Below are positions 1 to 10,028 of a stretch of 64,000 nt of DNA, piece after piece. This DNA comes from Prostheceraeus crozeri. Lineage: Eukaryota; Platyhelminthes; Polycladida; Euryleptidae. Both the position numbers and the translations under genes were made by a program. The first letter of the stretch is position 1; each line of letters opens with the position of its first letter. The DNA lies in the NCBI GenBank assembly GCA_907163375.1, contig CAJQUW010016928.1:59074-123073 (forward strand), read 5' to 3'. Below the pieces are notes generated by a model. That model had not been told where the DNA came from and ran no database searches. It saw nothing but the letters and a program-made list of their open reading frames with translations.

Positions 1-279
1 TGGAAAAAAATTATTCTCTAGTGCAATATTATCGGTTTCTGGTAATGGTGTTGTAAAATTGGCATCACTATATAAAGAATATTCACAATGTAAAAACGAA
101 TCAGGTAAATATATATAACTCTGCTGATTATCAACTTCAAAAATTAAATCACCTCCAGTATTTACTCTACTGGAAGATCCGGGATTCATAGCAATTCTTA
201 TATAGTCATTCTTTTTTTGATTATTACTGACGAACGGAGGATCGTCTAATCTAAATTTATTTTCGATAAGCGAAGACAT
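1..279 (-). CDS. Polinton major capsid protein, N-terminal part (cut by window edge)
   Basis: This is the first 93 codons of the double-jelly-roll major capsid protein that is complete in copy B (56198-57532), and the two are almost identical here. The start used is the ATG giving MSSLIENKF. It sits directly after an A-rich run as in the other genes of the element, and any longer upstream extension is not conserved between the copies. The protein would form the hexon-like shell of a Polinton virion. The gene heads the capsid block and runs leftward out of the window. Confidence 0.85.
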   Translation of the reverse strand, partial: MSSLIENKFRLDDPPFVSNNQKKNDYIRIAMNPGSSSRVNTGGDLIFEVDNQQSYIYLPDSFLHCEYSLYSDANFTTPLPETDNIALENNFFP

Positions 280-423
280 TTTTATAAAAAATAATTTGAC
301 TTTTTGTTTTTCTCACAGACAGAAAAAATTCTGCTAAAATAATTTTACTAAAAAAATTTTGCTCAAATATAATTTTAGAATTTTACTAAAAAAATTACTA
401 AAAAATTTTACTAAAATATAATT

Positions 424-945
424 TTAGAATTTTGCTAGACCAGCTCCGCTACAGCTTTGCTGGTTAAACCGAAGGTTGCTGCTCACGACATTACCTCTTA
501 TTTCTTCAATTGTTTTTTCATTATGTTTACTATCAGAATCCACAGCTATGTTAGCAATTTTATTTTTTGTTTCATCTGAAAGTTTTTTTAAATTTTTTAG
601 TTCTGCAGAATCATTCTTAAGTTTACGAATAGCTTCTAGTTGTTTTAATTCGTTTTGAGACTTGACAGCATTTGATATTGCACTAGCTGTACTACCTATT
701 GCAGCTGCTCCTTTTGCAGCAGATGTAATCAAATCTTTATTATTTTTAATTAAGTTAACGATACTTCCAATACCAGAGAAGATCCCAGCTCCTTCCGTGT
801 GAACGGCACCTGCGGTGCCTAGGAACTTTTCTGTTCCGACTGTTTCTCTATTATCATAATGATAAACAGGATTCATACGTGGTTCATGAGAAATTTTTTG
901 ATTTGAAGCAAAATGTTTAAGATTGTGTTTATAAATTATAGGCAT
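424..945 (-). CDS. Gly/Ala-rich hydrophobic small virion-type protein (Polinton PX-like)
   Basis: The protein has 173 residues. Its N-terminus is basic and His-rich (MPIIYKHNLKHF). A central hydrophobic, glycine/alanine-rich stretch at about residues 50-95 (GAGIFSGIGS, then AAKGAAAIGSTASAI) is followed by a charged helical part and a C-terminus ending SGAGLAKF. In architecture it recalls adenovirus pVI/pX-type minor core or membrane-active proteins and the PX-type genes of Polintons, but that is inference from shape and position. It lies between the capsid gene and the fibre-like gene, as in copy B (57643-58188), where the product is eight residues longer. A membrane-penetration or core role would fit. 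Confidence 0.6.
   Translation of the reverse strand: MPIIYKHNLKHFASNQKISHEPRMNPVYHYDNRETVGTEKFLGTAGAVHTEGAGIFSGIGSIVNLIKNNKDLITSAAKGAAAIGSTASAISNAVKSQNELKQLEAIRKLKNDSAELKNLKKLSDETKNKIANIAVDSDSKHNEKTIEEIRGNVVSSNLRFNQQSCSGAGLAKF
805..819. repeat. GC-rich palindrome with three-base loop inside a coding region
   Basis: GGCACC-TGC-GGTGCC is a perfect 6-bp stem around a 3-base loop in strongly AT-rich surroundings. It lies in frame in the Gly/Ala-rich protein and is repeated at the same place in copy B (58048-58062). It belongs to the palindrome set described in the findings. Confidence 0.75.
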
Positions 946-987
946 TTTTTAGGATTAAATTTGACTTTTGGAAAAAATATCTACGTG

Positions 988-1875
988 TTAAGATTTACGT
1001 TTGTGAATGGACAACAACTTCGAGATAACTTTATTAATTGACTGTTGCACTTTATCTATTGCGTCAAGCAGCGTGTGATGTACTTTAATTTCTTTTCTAT
1101 TAACTTGCATTTTCTCCTGATTCATCTTCAACGCCGTTTTAAGAGCATTTAACTTAATTTTAAGAACATCTAATTGTCTTTTAACAGCATCTAACTGTTC
1201 TTTATTTTCTTTAGAGTTTTCTTGTAAATTTTTCTTTAATTCATTTTCTAAATTGATTTTAAGAGTTTTCATTTTATCAACTCTTTGATTAAGCGAGTTT
1301 ACTTCATTTATTATTCTATTCATCTTTTTCATTTGTTGAGTAATTTTAGAACTTAATTCATCAACACTTTTTTGGAATGTAGTTTGTAACTGCTTTAAAT
1401 TTTTTTTAATTCTTTCAGGTAGTTTTTCTATTTCATCTTCTAATTGTTCTTTTAACATTTTTATCTGATGTTTATTTTTAATGACTGCAGATTTTAACTT
1501 TATAGAAAGTAATATTAAAATTTTTGATTGTTCTGAAATCTTTTTAAAAAGTTTTGCTATATCTGCTTCTAGCTCTCTATCCTTTTTATCAAGTTTTAAT
1601 AATTTTTCGTTTAATGATTTGTCATTAAGTTTAAGCAACTTCAATTCATTCATCAGTGAAACCAAAACATCGTTTATATATTTTTCTTTTAAGTCATTGA
1701 TTTGTGTATCAACATATTGTTTATTTGTTAACTCTGTATTTTGTTGCGGAAGAATAGAAAGATGCAATGGACCAGATAAAACGTCTCCAGTTTTCATAAT
1801 ATAATTTTCTATCTCTATTTCTAATTCACGATTATTCGGGATATATGCACCTCCACCAACATTTGGTAACATCAT
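988..1875 (-). CDS. Fibre-like coiled-coil protein
   Basis: The protein has 295 residues. The N-terminal 60 contain MKTGDVLSGPLHL (27-39), a proline at 43 and NKQYVD (51-56). This is the spacing of the repeat used in phage tail-fibre and collar proteins (M-x-G-x-L, then P, then K-x-Y-V-D). About residues 60-260 are Lys/Glu/Leu-rich and should form long coiled coils. I infer a trimeric fibre or spike that docks on the capsid through the N-terminus; no receptor-binding head is visible. The ATG follows an A-rich run. Copy B carries the same 295-residue protein at 58312-59199. An internal structural or scaffold protein is the alternative. Confidence 0.6.
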   Translation of the reverse strand: MMLPNVGGGAYIPNNRELEIEIENYIMKTGDVLSGPLHLSILPQQNTELTNKQYVDTQINDLKEKYINDVLVSLMNELKLLKLNDKSLNEKLLKLDKKDRELEADIAKLFKKISEQSKILILLSIKLKSAVIKNKHQIKMLKEQLEDEIEKLPERIKKNLKQLQTTFQKSVDELSSKITQQMKKMNRIINEVNSLNQRVDKMKTLKINLENELKKNLQENSKENKEQLDAVKRQLDVLKIKLNALKTALKMNQEKMQVNRKEIKVHHTLLDAIDKVQQSINKVISKLLSIHKRKS

Positions 1876-1951
1876 TTTTAAAACAATAAAAAAATAAAAA
1901 TTTTTCTAATAAAAATAAAAAAATAAAATTTTTTCTAATAAAAATAAAAAA

Positions 1952-3271
1952 ATGGAAAAACCAAATTTAAAAAAATTATATTCGTCCGCATCATCCTGTT
2001 CTTCTTATTCGACGAGATCAACGGGATTTGAAAATAAATGTTTTGATAATAATAATAATAATAATCCATGTATAGATGTTAATATTTTATTTCAATTACA
2101 AGCCGAAATATTTGGAGAACAAACAAAAGGTTTACCTTCTATAGAAACTAGTTATTGTATTTTTCCAGGTGATCCATTTATTAAATTTATGGAGATTGTA
2201 AGTAAATATAATGATGTAGCTTATGTTGAATTAAATAAAGAAAATATGGTTATAATAGGTCATAATAATGTATATGGGTTTATCAGAGCAGTTTTGCCGA
2301 TTAGTAATACTGATTGGATAGAAACTAAAATTATTAATTATATCAATATTAAAGAATTAGTTAAAAAATTAAAATCTTTTTCCAAAGAAAAAATTAGATT
2401 ATTTGTTGATGAACAAAATCAATATAACATTCACATAGAGAGTAAAAAACATAATGAAGAATTATTATGTCAAGTTTATTATAGAGACACAATTTATAAA
2501 CAAGAAACATTAGAAATGCCGCAAAGATATGATGATGATACATATATAGGATTATATTCAAACTTAAATATTAATTTATTAAAATCTTATATAAATGGTT
2601 TAGCTCAACAAGAGAAAATTTATATGTGGACAACACCTTATACTATTAACAATGACCATAATCATAATCATAATAAACGAACCGAAGGTTCTAGGGCTTT
2701 GCCCGATCTTAAAGAATCTTATGATAATAATGATGATAATAATATAGATGATAATAATATAGATGATAATATAGATGATGATTCAGAAACATCTGAAAAT
2801 GGTGTAAATGGTAAAAAAGATTATAAAAATATTAGTAATTATAAAAATTTATCTAAATTTCATTTTCTTACAATTGAAAATAATAATGATGGCATAGTTG
2901 AAGATACTGTTAGACAACTATGTGTCGGGTCTACAAAATTTAAATTAGGATTTACATCTAATCAATTTAAAATTTTATCATCTTTAATAAAAACTAAAAG
3001 TGATTCAGATTATGGTGGTGTTATTAAATTTTCCAAAAGAGATCAAAGACCAATATTTTTCTCTATTATATTATTATCAGATAAAAGATGTAATTTAGAG
3101 TTAGATATTCCAATAAGAGAATGGTATCCTATCAGGGAAAGGCATCCTATACCAAAAAGTGTAATTTATGATGATGATGAAGAATCAATTGATGATGATG
3201 ATGAAGAATCAATAGTTAGTGAAAATAAATTTAAATTATCTTTTGATAAAACGTTATATGATAAAACTTAA
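1952..3271 (+). CDS. Putative PCNA-like DNA sliding clamp
   Basis: The protein has 439 residues and is the only plus-strand gene seen in copy A. After a Ser-rich, Asn-run N-terminus (1-45), residues about 60-130 read like the first half of a PCNA domain: FIKFMEIVSKYNDVAYVEL, then a strand-rich stretch. Next is an INIKELVKKLKSF helix like the PCNA helix that starts the second half. A second domain of the same kind occupies about 290-400 (FKLGFTSNQFKILSSLI, then GGVIKFSKRDQRPIFFSIIL). An acidic, Asp/Asn-rich linker (about 230-285) joins them and the tail is acidic. I infer a processivity factor for the neighbouring polymerase B; sequence identity to known clamps is low. The gene is absent from copy B. 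Confidence 0.45.
   Translation: MEKPNLKKLYSSASSCSSYSTRSTGFENKCFDNNNNNNPCIDVNILFQLQAEIFGEQTKGLPSIETSYCIFPGDPFIKFMEIVSKYNDVAYVELNKENMVIIGHNNVYGFIRAVLPISNTDWIETKIINYINIKELVKKLKSFSKEKIRLFVDEQNQYNIHIESKKHNEELLCQVYYRDTIYKQETLEMPQRYDDDTYIGLYSNLNINLLKSYINGLAQQEKIYMWTTPYTINNDHNHNHNKRTEGSRALPDLKESYDNNDDNNIDDNNIDDNIDDDSETSENGVNGKKDYKNISNYKNLSKFHFLTIENNNDGIVEDTVRQLCVGSTKFKLGFTSNQFKILSSLIKTKSDSDYGGVIKFSKRDQRPIFFSIILLSDKRCNLELDIPIREWYPIRERHPIPKSVIYDDDEESIDDDDEESIVSENKFKLSFDKTLYDKT
2679..2704. repeat. Two adjacent GC-rich triplet-loop palindromes
   Basis: GAACC-GAA-GGTTC (2679-2691) and GGGC-TTT-GCCC (2694-2704) lie side by side, in frame, in the acidic linker of the clamp-like gene, where the surrounding sequence is over 80% AT. 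They look like small inserted units. Confidence 0.7.
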
Positions 3272-3299
3272 TAGAAAATACCAAAATATTCGATAAATA

Positions 3300-3545
3300 T
3301 ATTTTCATATGTAATAAAATTTTTAGATGTAATAAGTTTTTAGATGTTATAAATTTTTTAGATGTGTTATAAATTTTTTAGATGTGTTATAAATTTTTTA
3401 GATGTGTTATAAATTTTTTAGATGTTATAAATTTTTTAGATGTGTTATAAATTTTTTAGATGTGTTATAAATTTTTTAGATGTTATAAATTTCTTAGATG
3501 TTATAAAATTTTTAGATGTTATAAAATTTTTAGATGTAATAAAAA
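3300..3545. repeat. AT-rich short tandem repeat between clamp-like gene and polymerase
   Basis: A unit of about 17-22 bases built on TTTTTAGATGT(G)TTATAAA is repeated about a dozen times with small length changes. Copy B has a related but different array (unit AGATATAAATTTT) at 59215-59555. These arrays flank the site where the clamp gene is present or absent, and could have served as the recombination point. Confidence 0.8.
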
Positions 3546-3550
3546 AATTA

Positions 3551-6500
3551 TTATTCCCACGTGTCATCATCATCATCACTTAAATTACTCTCACAGATTA
3601 TTGTTTGAAATATTTCAGCTTGAATATCTTCTCCGCTATAAGGTAACATAATTTCATTTTCATCAGGTGCTTGACGTTTAAGAATATTTATTTGACCAGA
3701 AAATTTTTTTTCTTCAGTATTATTATTTTTATCAGGAATACTAATTCCACTTTCTAAAGATCGTTTCCATGGTTTATTAACTGTAGTCGATAATGTTTTC
3801 CCCGAATATAATTTTAGAAAATCTTCTACTTTTACTTTGTTTTGTGAATAACCTTTGAATGTTTTCTTTTCACTAAGTCTCCCTTGTTCATCTACAGTAA
3901 TACAGTATTTTACTTTAGGTGCAATAAACATTGCAAAAATAATTCCACCATTTCCATAATCATTTTTCCCTTGACACAATTCTCCTCCAACATATCCAGC
4001 AGCGTCTAATTTATTAAAGAGCTCATTGGAAATATATATTGAATCAGTATCTGTATAATGAATGTATTTTTCTTTGAAACCATTAATTTCTAAAATAAAG
4101 TTATTCATGATTCTTCTAGAGTGAGAAAGAATGAAAGAACCTAAGTGTGATGGCATGAATGACGTCTTCCCATCTTTTACAATATTAGTTTTGAGAAATT
4201 CATCATCTTCCATTTCTACTTTCGCTAAATATTGTTCATCATTTAATTTTTCATAATCTTTTACTTCTTGAGTGAAATTTTTTCTCAATGTATTCTCATT
4301 CCATAAATGATATTTAGTGGTTATATCTTTTTGCACAGTTTTGCCATATAGCGAATTCATCAATAATTTAATTAACTCATCACCTACAGTATTTCCTTCT
4401 GTTTTATATCTTTTTCTCAAATTAAAAAGTTTTTCAATATAATTTCGAAATGGTGAAACTTGATAATTTTTTTCATAAATTATACCATCAGTAATATGTA
4501 AGATTTTCCCCCACATCTAACAATTTCTTGTATGTCAACAGAAGTTAATACATCATAACATATACCATTTCTAAACCTGATTACTTTTACATGAGAATTA
4601 TTATTTTGATTTTTAACTTTATCTTTTATAGGAACTGGTTGGAAAAACATATCATTCGGATATTGAAACACAACAGAGAATATTCCAGTTTTAGGTCTAA
4701 ATGTTTGAGTATTAAATTTATATACTATTTCCCGCTCTTCTTCTTGACGAAATTTTCTAGCTGATTCAGCTTTAGGGTATTCTGAATTTTCATCATACAT
4801 AGCTGATGGATATAAAGATGTTGCATCAAAAGCCATTAGAAATTCATTTTTTTGTTCAAGTAGTTGATTTGAAATTTTCTTACAAATTTCAGTTTTATCT
4901 CCTAAATCTCGATACTGTTTCATTAAATCTATTAAATTATTTCCAGGGGACAAAGCCCCACCAGCGTAGCGAGCAAGGGACAAAGTCCCCCCAGCGCAGC
5001 GACCAGGTAAATACTGTTTTAATATTGGTAACAAGATGCTACAAAATGGCGATATGTATTTTCTTATATTTGCTGAAACTCTTCCACCTTTAACAGATTT
5101 TCTAATATAATTTCTAGCCCATAAATCTATATGAGAATGAATATTTATATTGTCATTTTGTACGCTTTTCATCCAACCGTTAAATGTTAAAGCAGAGGAT
5201 GTCAAATTAGTAGTTATATCTTCACCAACTAAATCTTGCATAACATTATTATATTTGTAGATACAAAAAGCTAAAGAAAGAATATCGTTAACTAAATATG
5301 GTCTCCATTCAATTTCTTTTTCTTTATAATTTTTATGTGTTATGTCTCCAATTTCATAATTTAATTTGCACACATTCGTAGGAATTTTAAAATTCTCACA
5401 CCATTTAGAAAGACTTGTTTTTACATGTTGATAACTACATTTCATTATAATAGTTTGAAGTGCTAATTTACCTGAAGGTGAATCTTTTTTCATATTGTTT
5501 TTAAATCTAAAAGATTTTTGGATGTATCTACTAACACATTCAGTTGTATAAGGATTTTGTAATGAAGCAGTCAATATTCCTCTTGAAGTTTTAAGAGGCG
5601 GTTTAGATAATTTAAAATTAGCTTTTATCGGAAAATAGGAATCAAAACCTGATGAATTGTGAGCTATTAAAGTTACTCTCGAATAATTAAATTTTCCAAG
5701 AGTTTTAAAAAATTGATGGATCGGACATACGTCCTCTGGGTTTCCCCTGATTGGACATTCATCATCCTCAGTTCTCGTAAATATTTTCACACAATTTTGA
5801 AGTTTATTAAATTCTAATTCAGTTAAATTATTATACTCATTAATCTGTTTTTTAAGTTTTTTAATTTCATCTTCATCTTTTGATCGTTTAATTTTAATCA
5901 TATCACTTAACAAACGTGTTTCTAATTCTTTCAATCTTTGTTTCGGTAAACAACATATAAATTTATTAAAATTAATAGCTCCTACAGCATAAGGAATAGG
6001 ATGAGCTGTTGAACAGTTAGGATCAGGAAAAGTTTCGAGATCCCAAATATATGTTGAACCATAGTCAATTTTTTTCTTTGTTATGATTTTATATGGACGC
6101 GTTGTTAGATTTTCATCAGTAACTGTTTTATATATGGGTTTGAAATTATTTTCAATTTCTCTAATAGCTTTTAATTTATGAGATTTATTAATTAAACAAT
6201 AGTGACCAATTGTTGAACCTGCGTGAAAATAATTGTAATAAACATAATTATGAAACGTTTCAATTCCTCTAGGATTTAAATGACGATTGGCAGGACTATA
6301 ATATTGAACACATTCTCCAAAATATTTATTGAATTGAGAAAATTTGCAGTTTGACATTACTCCTGTTCTAGATGTGGCTTTCTCTTTATATAAAAAATTA
6401 TTAAACATTTCTTTCATCATTTCTCCTTGTTCTTCATTAAAACCTCGTAAAACATTATAACATTTAATAAAACAAAAATCTTCAGAAGGAATATAACAAT

Positions 6501-7080
6501 ATTCACCGAAATATTCTTTGATTCTATATTTCATATTAATCCCTGCCCCTCTATGCGATCTTTGTACTAACTTCATTCCAAAATCTTCATATTTAATATT
6601 ACCTGTAAAAATCCATTCGTTAGCATCGGATTTCTCATCCAGATTCGAAAACCATGTTTCAAATGATTTTTTATTATAGAAGGTTACGTAAAAATTTTGA
6701 ATTATATTTTCCTGATCTTTAACAACTTTTCCAAGTAAATTAATAATTTTACCATTTGCTAAAAGTTTCCGCATATCATTTACTACATTAATAAAAGATA
6801 CATTTTCATATTTAATTTCATTTGGATTAAATAAATTACATAAATCATCACCAAGTTCATCCTTAATTCTATCATCAAAAAAGATATCACTAATAGGAGT
6901 TTCTAATATTTCTTTTGTTCCACGTTTCTGTTTTTTAGTATTACGTCTAATACTACGCCTAGTACGTTTCTGTTTTTTAATACGTTTACTATGTTTAATT
7001 TGCGCATCAAACTCAGCAGTTTGTTTCTTGATTAATTCATCAATCCTAGATGTTTGTCCGAGAGACATTTCACGATTCAT
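3551..7080 (-). pseudogene. Protein-primed family B DNA polymerase (Polinton PolB), fossil with about one break
   Basis: The N-terminus is Lys/Arg-rich (residues about 30-55, nuclear-targeting type), followed by a roughly 280-residue Polinton-specific region. The 3'-5' exonuclease follows, with ExoI DLET (347-350), ExoII HNSSGFD (474-480) and ExoIII Y-x3-D (595-599). A KGGRV motif lies near 664-668. Polymerase motif A is DATSLYPSAM (752-761), motif B KLLMNSLYGKT lies near 4340-4370 and motif C YTDTDS near 4040-4060. All catalytic motifs are present. Known Polinton PolBs replicate the element by protein priming from the terminal repeats. The gene looks recently inactivated. Confidence 0.93.
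4946..4989. repeat. Tandem GC-rich palindromic inserts in the polymerase gene
   Basis: GGGGACAAAGCCCC (4946-4959, one mismatch) and GGGAC-AAA-GTCCC (4977-4989, perfect) head two tandem units of about 31 bases that end in CCAGCGyAGCGA-type sequence. They add a Gly/Ala/Leu-rich stretch to the polymerase between the exonuclease and motif A. Copy B has the same pair at 60952-60994 with several base differences. Confidence 0.75.
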
Positions 7081-7105
7081 ATTTTTTAAAAGAAAAAATG
7101 AATTT

Positions 7106-7435
7106 TTACATAGAACCTCGGTTCCGTTTTTGCATATACACAGGAATATGTAATTGATGTAATGTTTCTAATTCATGTGCTGTTAAATGTTCTTTCTTAA
7201 CCAACCACCATAAATTATTATACGCCAAAAATACTCGGAAACTTCTTAAACAAAGTGGAAAGTCTTTTGTTTTAACACACGGTTTAATACCATGTTTTGT
7301 TTTATAATCTGTAACGAGCGCTACGTATTTATGATGATAATAAAATCTAACTTCTTTCTTCGAATTTACAGGATTTGTAGGATGACGATAATCTTTTAAA
7401 ACTGGTACATGCTCTATCTTATAATCATTCAACAT
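7106..7435 (-). CDS. Small basic protein of unknown function
   Basis: About 109 residues from the ATG giving MLNDYKIEH, chosen because it directly follows the A-rich run seen before the other starts; an earlier in-frame ATG adds only MLIKIKKN. The protein is basic and rich in Tyr, His and Lys, with an aromatic core (FLAYNNLWWLVKKEH). I do not recognise the family. It sits between the polymerase and the packaging ATPase in both copies (copy B 63145-63450), so it is part of the conserved set rather than cargo. A terminal protein or DNA-binding core protein is possible but unsupported. Confidence 0.65.
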   Translation of the reverse strand: MLNDYKIEHVPVLKDYRHPTNPVNSKKEVRFYYHHKYVALVTDYKTKHGIKPCVKTKDFPLCLRSFRVFLAYNNLWWLVKKEHLTAHELETLHQLHIPVYMQKRNRGSM

Positions 7436-7518
7436 ATTTTTTTTTATTTTTATTAACAAAAAATGTATAAGAAAAAATTATTCGGTCACTCCGTTCGATC
7501 ACTCCTCGAAAATATTTT

Positions 7519-8265
7519 CTATAACTCTTTCATGAATTTTTTATCAATATTAATTGTGATAAATCCATAATCTTTTGACCAAGCATTGTTACACGATTGT
7601 TTAAATTCATCTTTATTTCTTACACATAAATCTCTTAACAAATCACTTAAGTTTCTTGCATTTATTTCAAATAGTATAAATATATTTGCATTCTTTCTAA
7701 TAACACTTCCGTCTAATGAATACATACTTTGTGTTAAATAAAATACACTACAGTTATTATGTCTACCTCTTGTGAAATAATTTCTCTGAACTGACTGATT
7801 TCTATCATTAACACAATCATCAAAAATTACGCAATGTTTCATTGTTTTATCTAGTTTACTAGGATCTTGCATATTACCACTATCATCTATTAATTGTATT
7901 TTTATATGCTTATTTTTATTAGATTCTACTAACTGATTATTTTTTGTTGCTTCTTCACACCACGAACTTATTTCTTCTTCATCTTCAGATTTTTCATATT
8001 CTTTGAATAATGAAGCAATTGCTGTTTTTTTAAGATTATTTTCAAATCCATATTTTAAAAATTGATAGACGGGTTGTTCTGCTGTTGTTGTATAAATTAT
8101 AAGATTGTTATAATCCAAAAAATTTGGAGTCGTTAAAATTTTAAATAATAGATACGTTTTTCCACAACCTGATCTTCCGCAAATAACTGACAAAACTTTA
8201 TTAGATAAATTTGGATGATGATTAAATTTAAGTTTCTTTTTATTTAATGGGGGTACTTCACTCAT
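7519..8265 (-). CDS. FtsK/HerA-type genome-packaging ATPase
   Basis: The protein has 248 residues. The Walker A motif GRSGCGKT is at residues 30-37 and Walker B VIFDD at 146-150. A sensor-like segment YLTQS follows within 30 residues of Walker B. Length and motif order match the A32-like packaging ATPases of Polintons, adintoviruses and virophages, which pump DNA into the procapsid. The frame is open from an ATG after an A-rich run. The homologue in copy B is cut by the window edge (63531-64000). Its 3' end differs in sequence from copy B's, where a short stretch around the stop is duplicated. Confidence 0.92.
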   Translation of the reverse strand: MSEVPPLNKKKLKFNHHPNLSNKVLSVICGRSGCGKTYLLFKILTTPNFLDYNNLIIYTTTAEQPVYQFLKYGFENNLKKTAIASLFKEYEKSEDEEEISSWCEEATKNNQLVESNKNKHIKIQLIDDSGNMQDPSKLDKTMKHCVIFDDCVNDRNQSVQRNYFTRGRHNNCSVFYLTQSMYSLDGSVIRKNANIFILFEINARNLSDLLRDLCVRNKDEFKQSCNNAWSKDYGFITINIDKKFMKEL

Positions 8266-8351
8266 TTTTTAATAAAAAAATTTATTTTTATCTTATTTTT
8301 ATTTTTAAAGAAGAAGAAGAAAATTAAACTTCTCTAGCTTCGCGTGGGAGT

Positions 8352-9140
8352 TTATACCTCCCGAACCAAAAGATCTATCATAATCTCTTCACCTCCAAAA
8401 TTTATTTCTTGTCCTTTTTCATCAGTGATTCTAATGCCAATGTTGTTAATAGTTTTTCTTGTAATAGGAAAATATATTAATATTTGTGGAATTACATTTA
8501 ATCTATAACCAATGGGTACAGTAAAAGCTGGAAAACTGAATATTAAATTTGATAATTTACCATTTATATATCCTCCTTCAATAATGTCACAATGTACAAC
8601 AATTGAATTTATTTCAGTTATTTTTGGAATCTTCTCACCTAAATGATAACCTTGACTATAAGTTTGTTTATTAAATCCTAATAGCTTTGACAATGATCTA
8701 TCATGATTAAAATCAACTTGATGATTTTCGTCTAAAGTAAGAGAAAATTTATTAACTGCCGGTTCAATTGCAAAATGTAATTGTTTCTTATCTTTAAATG
8801 GTATACCTAAATGTCTCTTAATTTCATTTGATATTGATTCAACTTCGTAAGAACCAGGAAGAAAAGTTAGTATTTTCCATGTTTTACCTTTATCAGTAGA
8901 ATATCTAAATTGATCATTCACATCTTTGATAACGTTTTGAATAGTGTTGAATGTAGAGAAACTAGTCAATGCAATTTGATAATTTTTATTTTGTTCCAAA
9001 TGTAGAATGGGTTCTAAATTACAAGTGTGTGATGAAGTAGTTGTTATAATTTTTAACGTCGTACTAAATTTTGATGAACCCAAAATCTCTGTTAGATTTT
9101 CTAAATGATTATTAATTTTGTCTAAATCTGCTGAACACAT
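8352..9140 (-). CDS. Penton-like minor capsid protein (single jelly roll)
   Basis: The protein has 262 residues and is rich in beta-strand-like segments. It shows the pattern FLPGSYEVESISNEI, then VDFNHDRSLSKLLGF, which is characteristic of Polinton/adintovirus minor capsid proteins (the penton base equivalents). The C-terminus ends in LLVREV. It should occupy the five-fold vertices of the virion. The gene follows the packaging ATPase. The product recognition rests on this motif, on length and on position; a profile search would be decisive. The region around the stop codon contains an inverted repeat (GGGAG...CTCCC at about 8346-8362). Confidence 0.75.
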   Translation of the reverse strand: MCSADLDKINNHLENLTEILGSSKFSTTLKIITTTSSHTCNLEPILHLEQNKNYQIALTSFSTFNTIQNVIKDVNDQFRYSTDKGKTWKILTFLPGSYEVESISNEIKRHLGIPFKDKKQLHFAIEPAVNKFSLTLDENHQVDFNHDRSLSKLLGFNKQTYSQGYHLGEKIPKITEINSIVVHCDIIEGGYINGKLSNLIFSFPAFTVPIGYRLNVIPQILIYFPITRKTINNIGIRITDEKGQEINFGGEEIMIDLLVREV

Positions 9141-9155
9141 TTTTAAACTAAAAAA

Positions 9156-9500
9156 TTAAATAAATATTTTTTTATGAAATATTTTTTTTATAAAAAATTT
9201 AAAACAACAACATATTTCAGCTACACTTTTATAATCCTCTTCATTTAGAATCTTCTTTTCTAACAGTCTTTTCAATATAGCATGAATTTCATTGAAACTA
9301 GAATTATGTCCTTCTTTTATTGCAGATATTAAAATATTTAATCTATTTAGTAATTCTTGTGGATCATCTGGTAAAAATATAGTTGTTTCTGTTTTCTGTT
9401 TTTCAGATAAACCTTTCCCTACTTTAACTCCCGATGATAATAAATTTTCTAATTGTTTATAACGTCTAAGAGATTTTACTGCACCAACTCTGTCTAACAT
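9156..9500 (-). CDS. Unknown helical protein, conserved position
   Basis: 114 residues from the first ATG (MLDRVGAVKSLRRYK). Coding-like sequence in the same frame continues upstream to about 9605 without another ATG, so the true start is uncertain. The protein is Leu/Lys/Glu-rich and predicted helical, with a C-terminal lysine/phenylalanine/isoleucine run that follows an unusual CCCF cluster. I do not recognise the family. It lies between the penton-like gene and another small helical gene. Confidence 0.5.
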   Translation of the reverse strand: MLDRVGAVKSLRRYKQLENLLSSGVKVGKGLSEKQKTETTIFLPDDPQELLNRLNILISAIKEGHNSSFNEIHAILKRLLEKKILNEEDYKSVAEICCCFKFFIKKIFHKKIFI

Positions 9501-9617
9501 AGCTTTATATTTTATGAGATCTTCTACAGCATAATTATTTAAATCTGCTCCTCTTAAAAGATTAACAAAATTTCTATCTAAATTAAAAGGAGATTTATCT
9601 GGTGAAAAAATTAAACC

Positions 9618-10028
9618 TCAAAAAGGTCGTGGAAATATTTCTTTTTGACCGAGATAAAATCTAGGTATTGTTTTTCCATCTATAAATGAAATAGAATGTT
9701 CAAATTGCATAGATTTTGGTAATTTCTTATTAATGTTTGATTCTAGTAATCCATAGTCATCTAATATAGTTTTGTGCTCTGGATCTGTTATATCAATTTG
9801 TTTATCATTATTTGTACTTTCTTTTTCAAGAGTTTTAAATGGTTTCATAGTTTTTTCAAAATCAGTTTTTACTTGTTCGCTTTGCTGCATTTTTTCAAAC
9901 ATATCAGATTGAATACCAGCTTTTATCATTCTATGTTGAAGATGATTTTCTTTCATAATATTTCTTTGTTTTATTAACTCTTCTAATTGTTTTATTCTTT
10001 TAAAATTATCAGCTCTAATTTTATCCAT
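9618..10028 (-). CDS. Unknown small helical protein
   Basis: 136 residues from the ATG giving MDKIRADNFKRIKQ, preferred over an upstream ATG because it is preceded by the A-rich start context shared by the other genes. The first 60 residues are a charged helix, probably a coiled coil. The C-terminal 45 residues (SMQFEHSISFIDG, then PRFYLGQKEIFPRPF) look like a folded tail or a peptide that packs against a partner. Function unknown; a minor virion or assembly protein would fit its place beside the penton-like gene. Confidence 0.55.
   Translation of the reverse strand: MDKIRADNFKRIKQLEELIKQRNIMKENHLQHRMIKAGIQSDMFEKMQQSEQVKTDFEKTMKPFKTLEKESTNNDKQIDITDPEHKTILDDYGLLESNINKKLPKSMQFEHSISFIDGKTIPRFYLGQKEIFPRPF

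Noticed and set aside
1481-1804. 107-codon plus-strand frame opposite the fibre gene
   Set aside because: Ser/Phe/Leu-rich shadow of a Lys/Glu-rich coiled-coil gene. It recurs in copy B only because the real gene is conserved.
3460-3651. Plus-strand frame of Cys/Tyr/Lys repeats (CYKFFRCYK)
   Set aside because: Translation of the AT-rich tandem repeat and the start of the opposite-strand polymerase region; not a gene.
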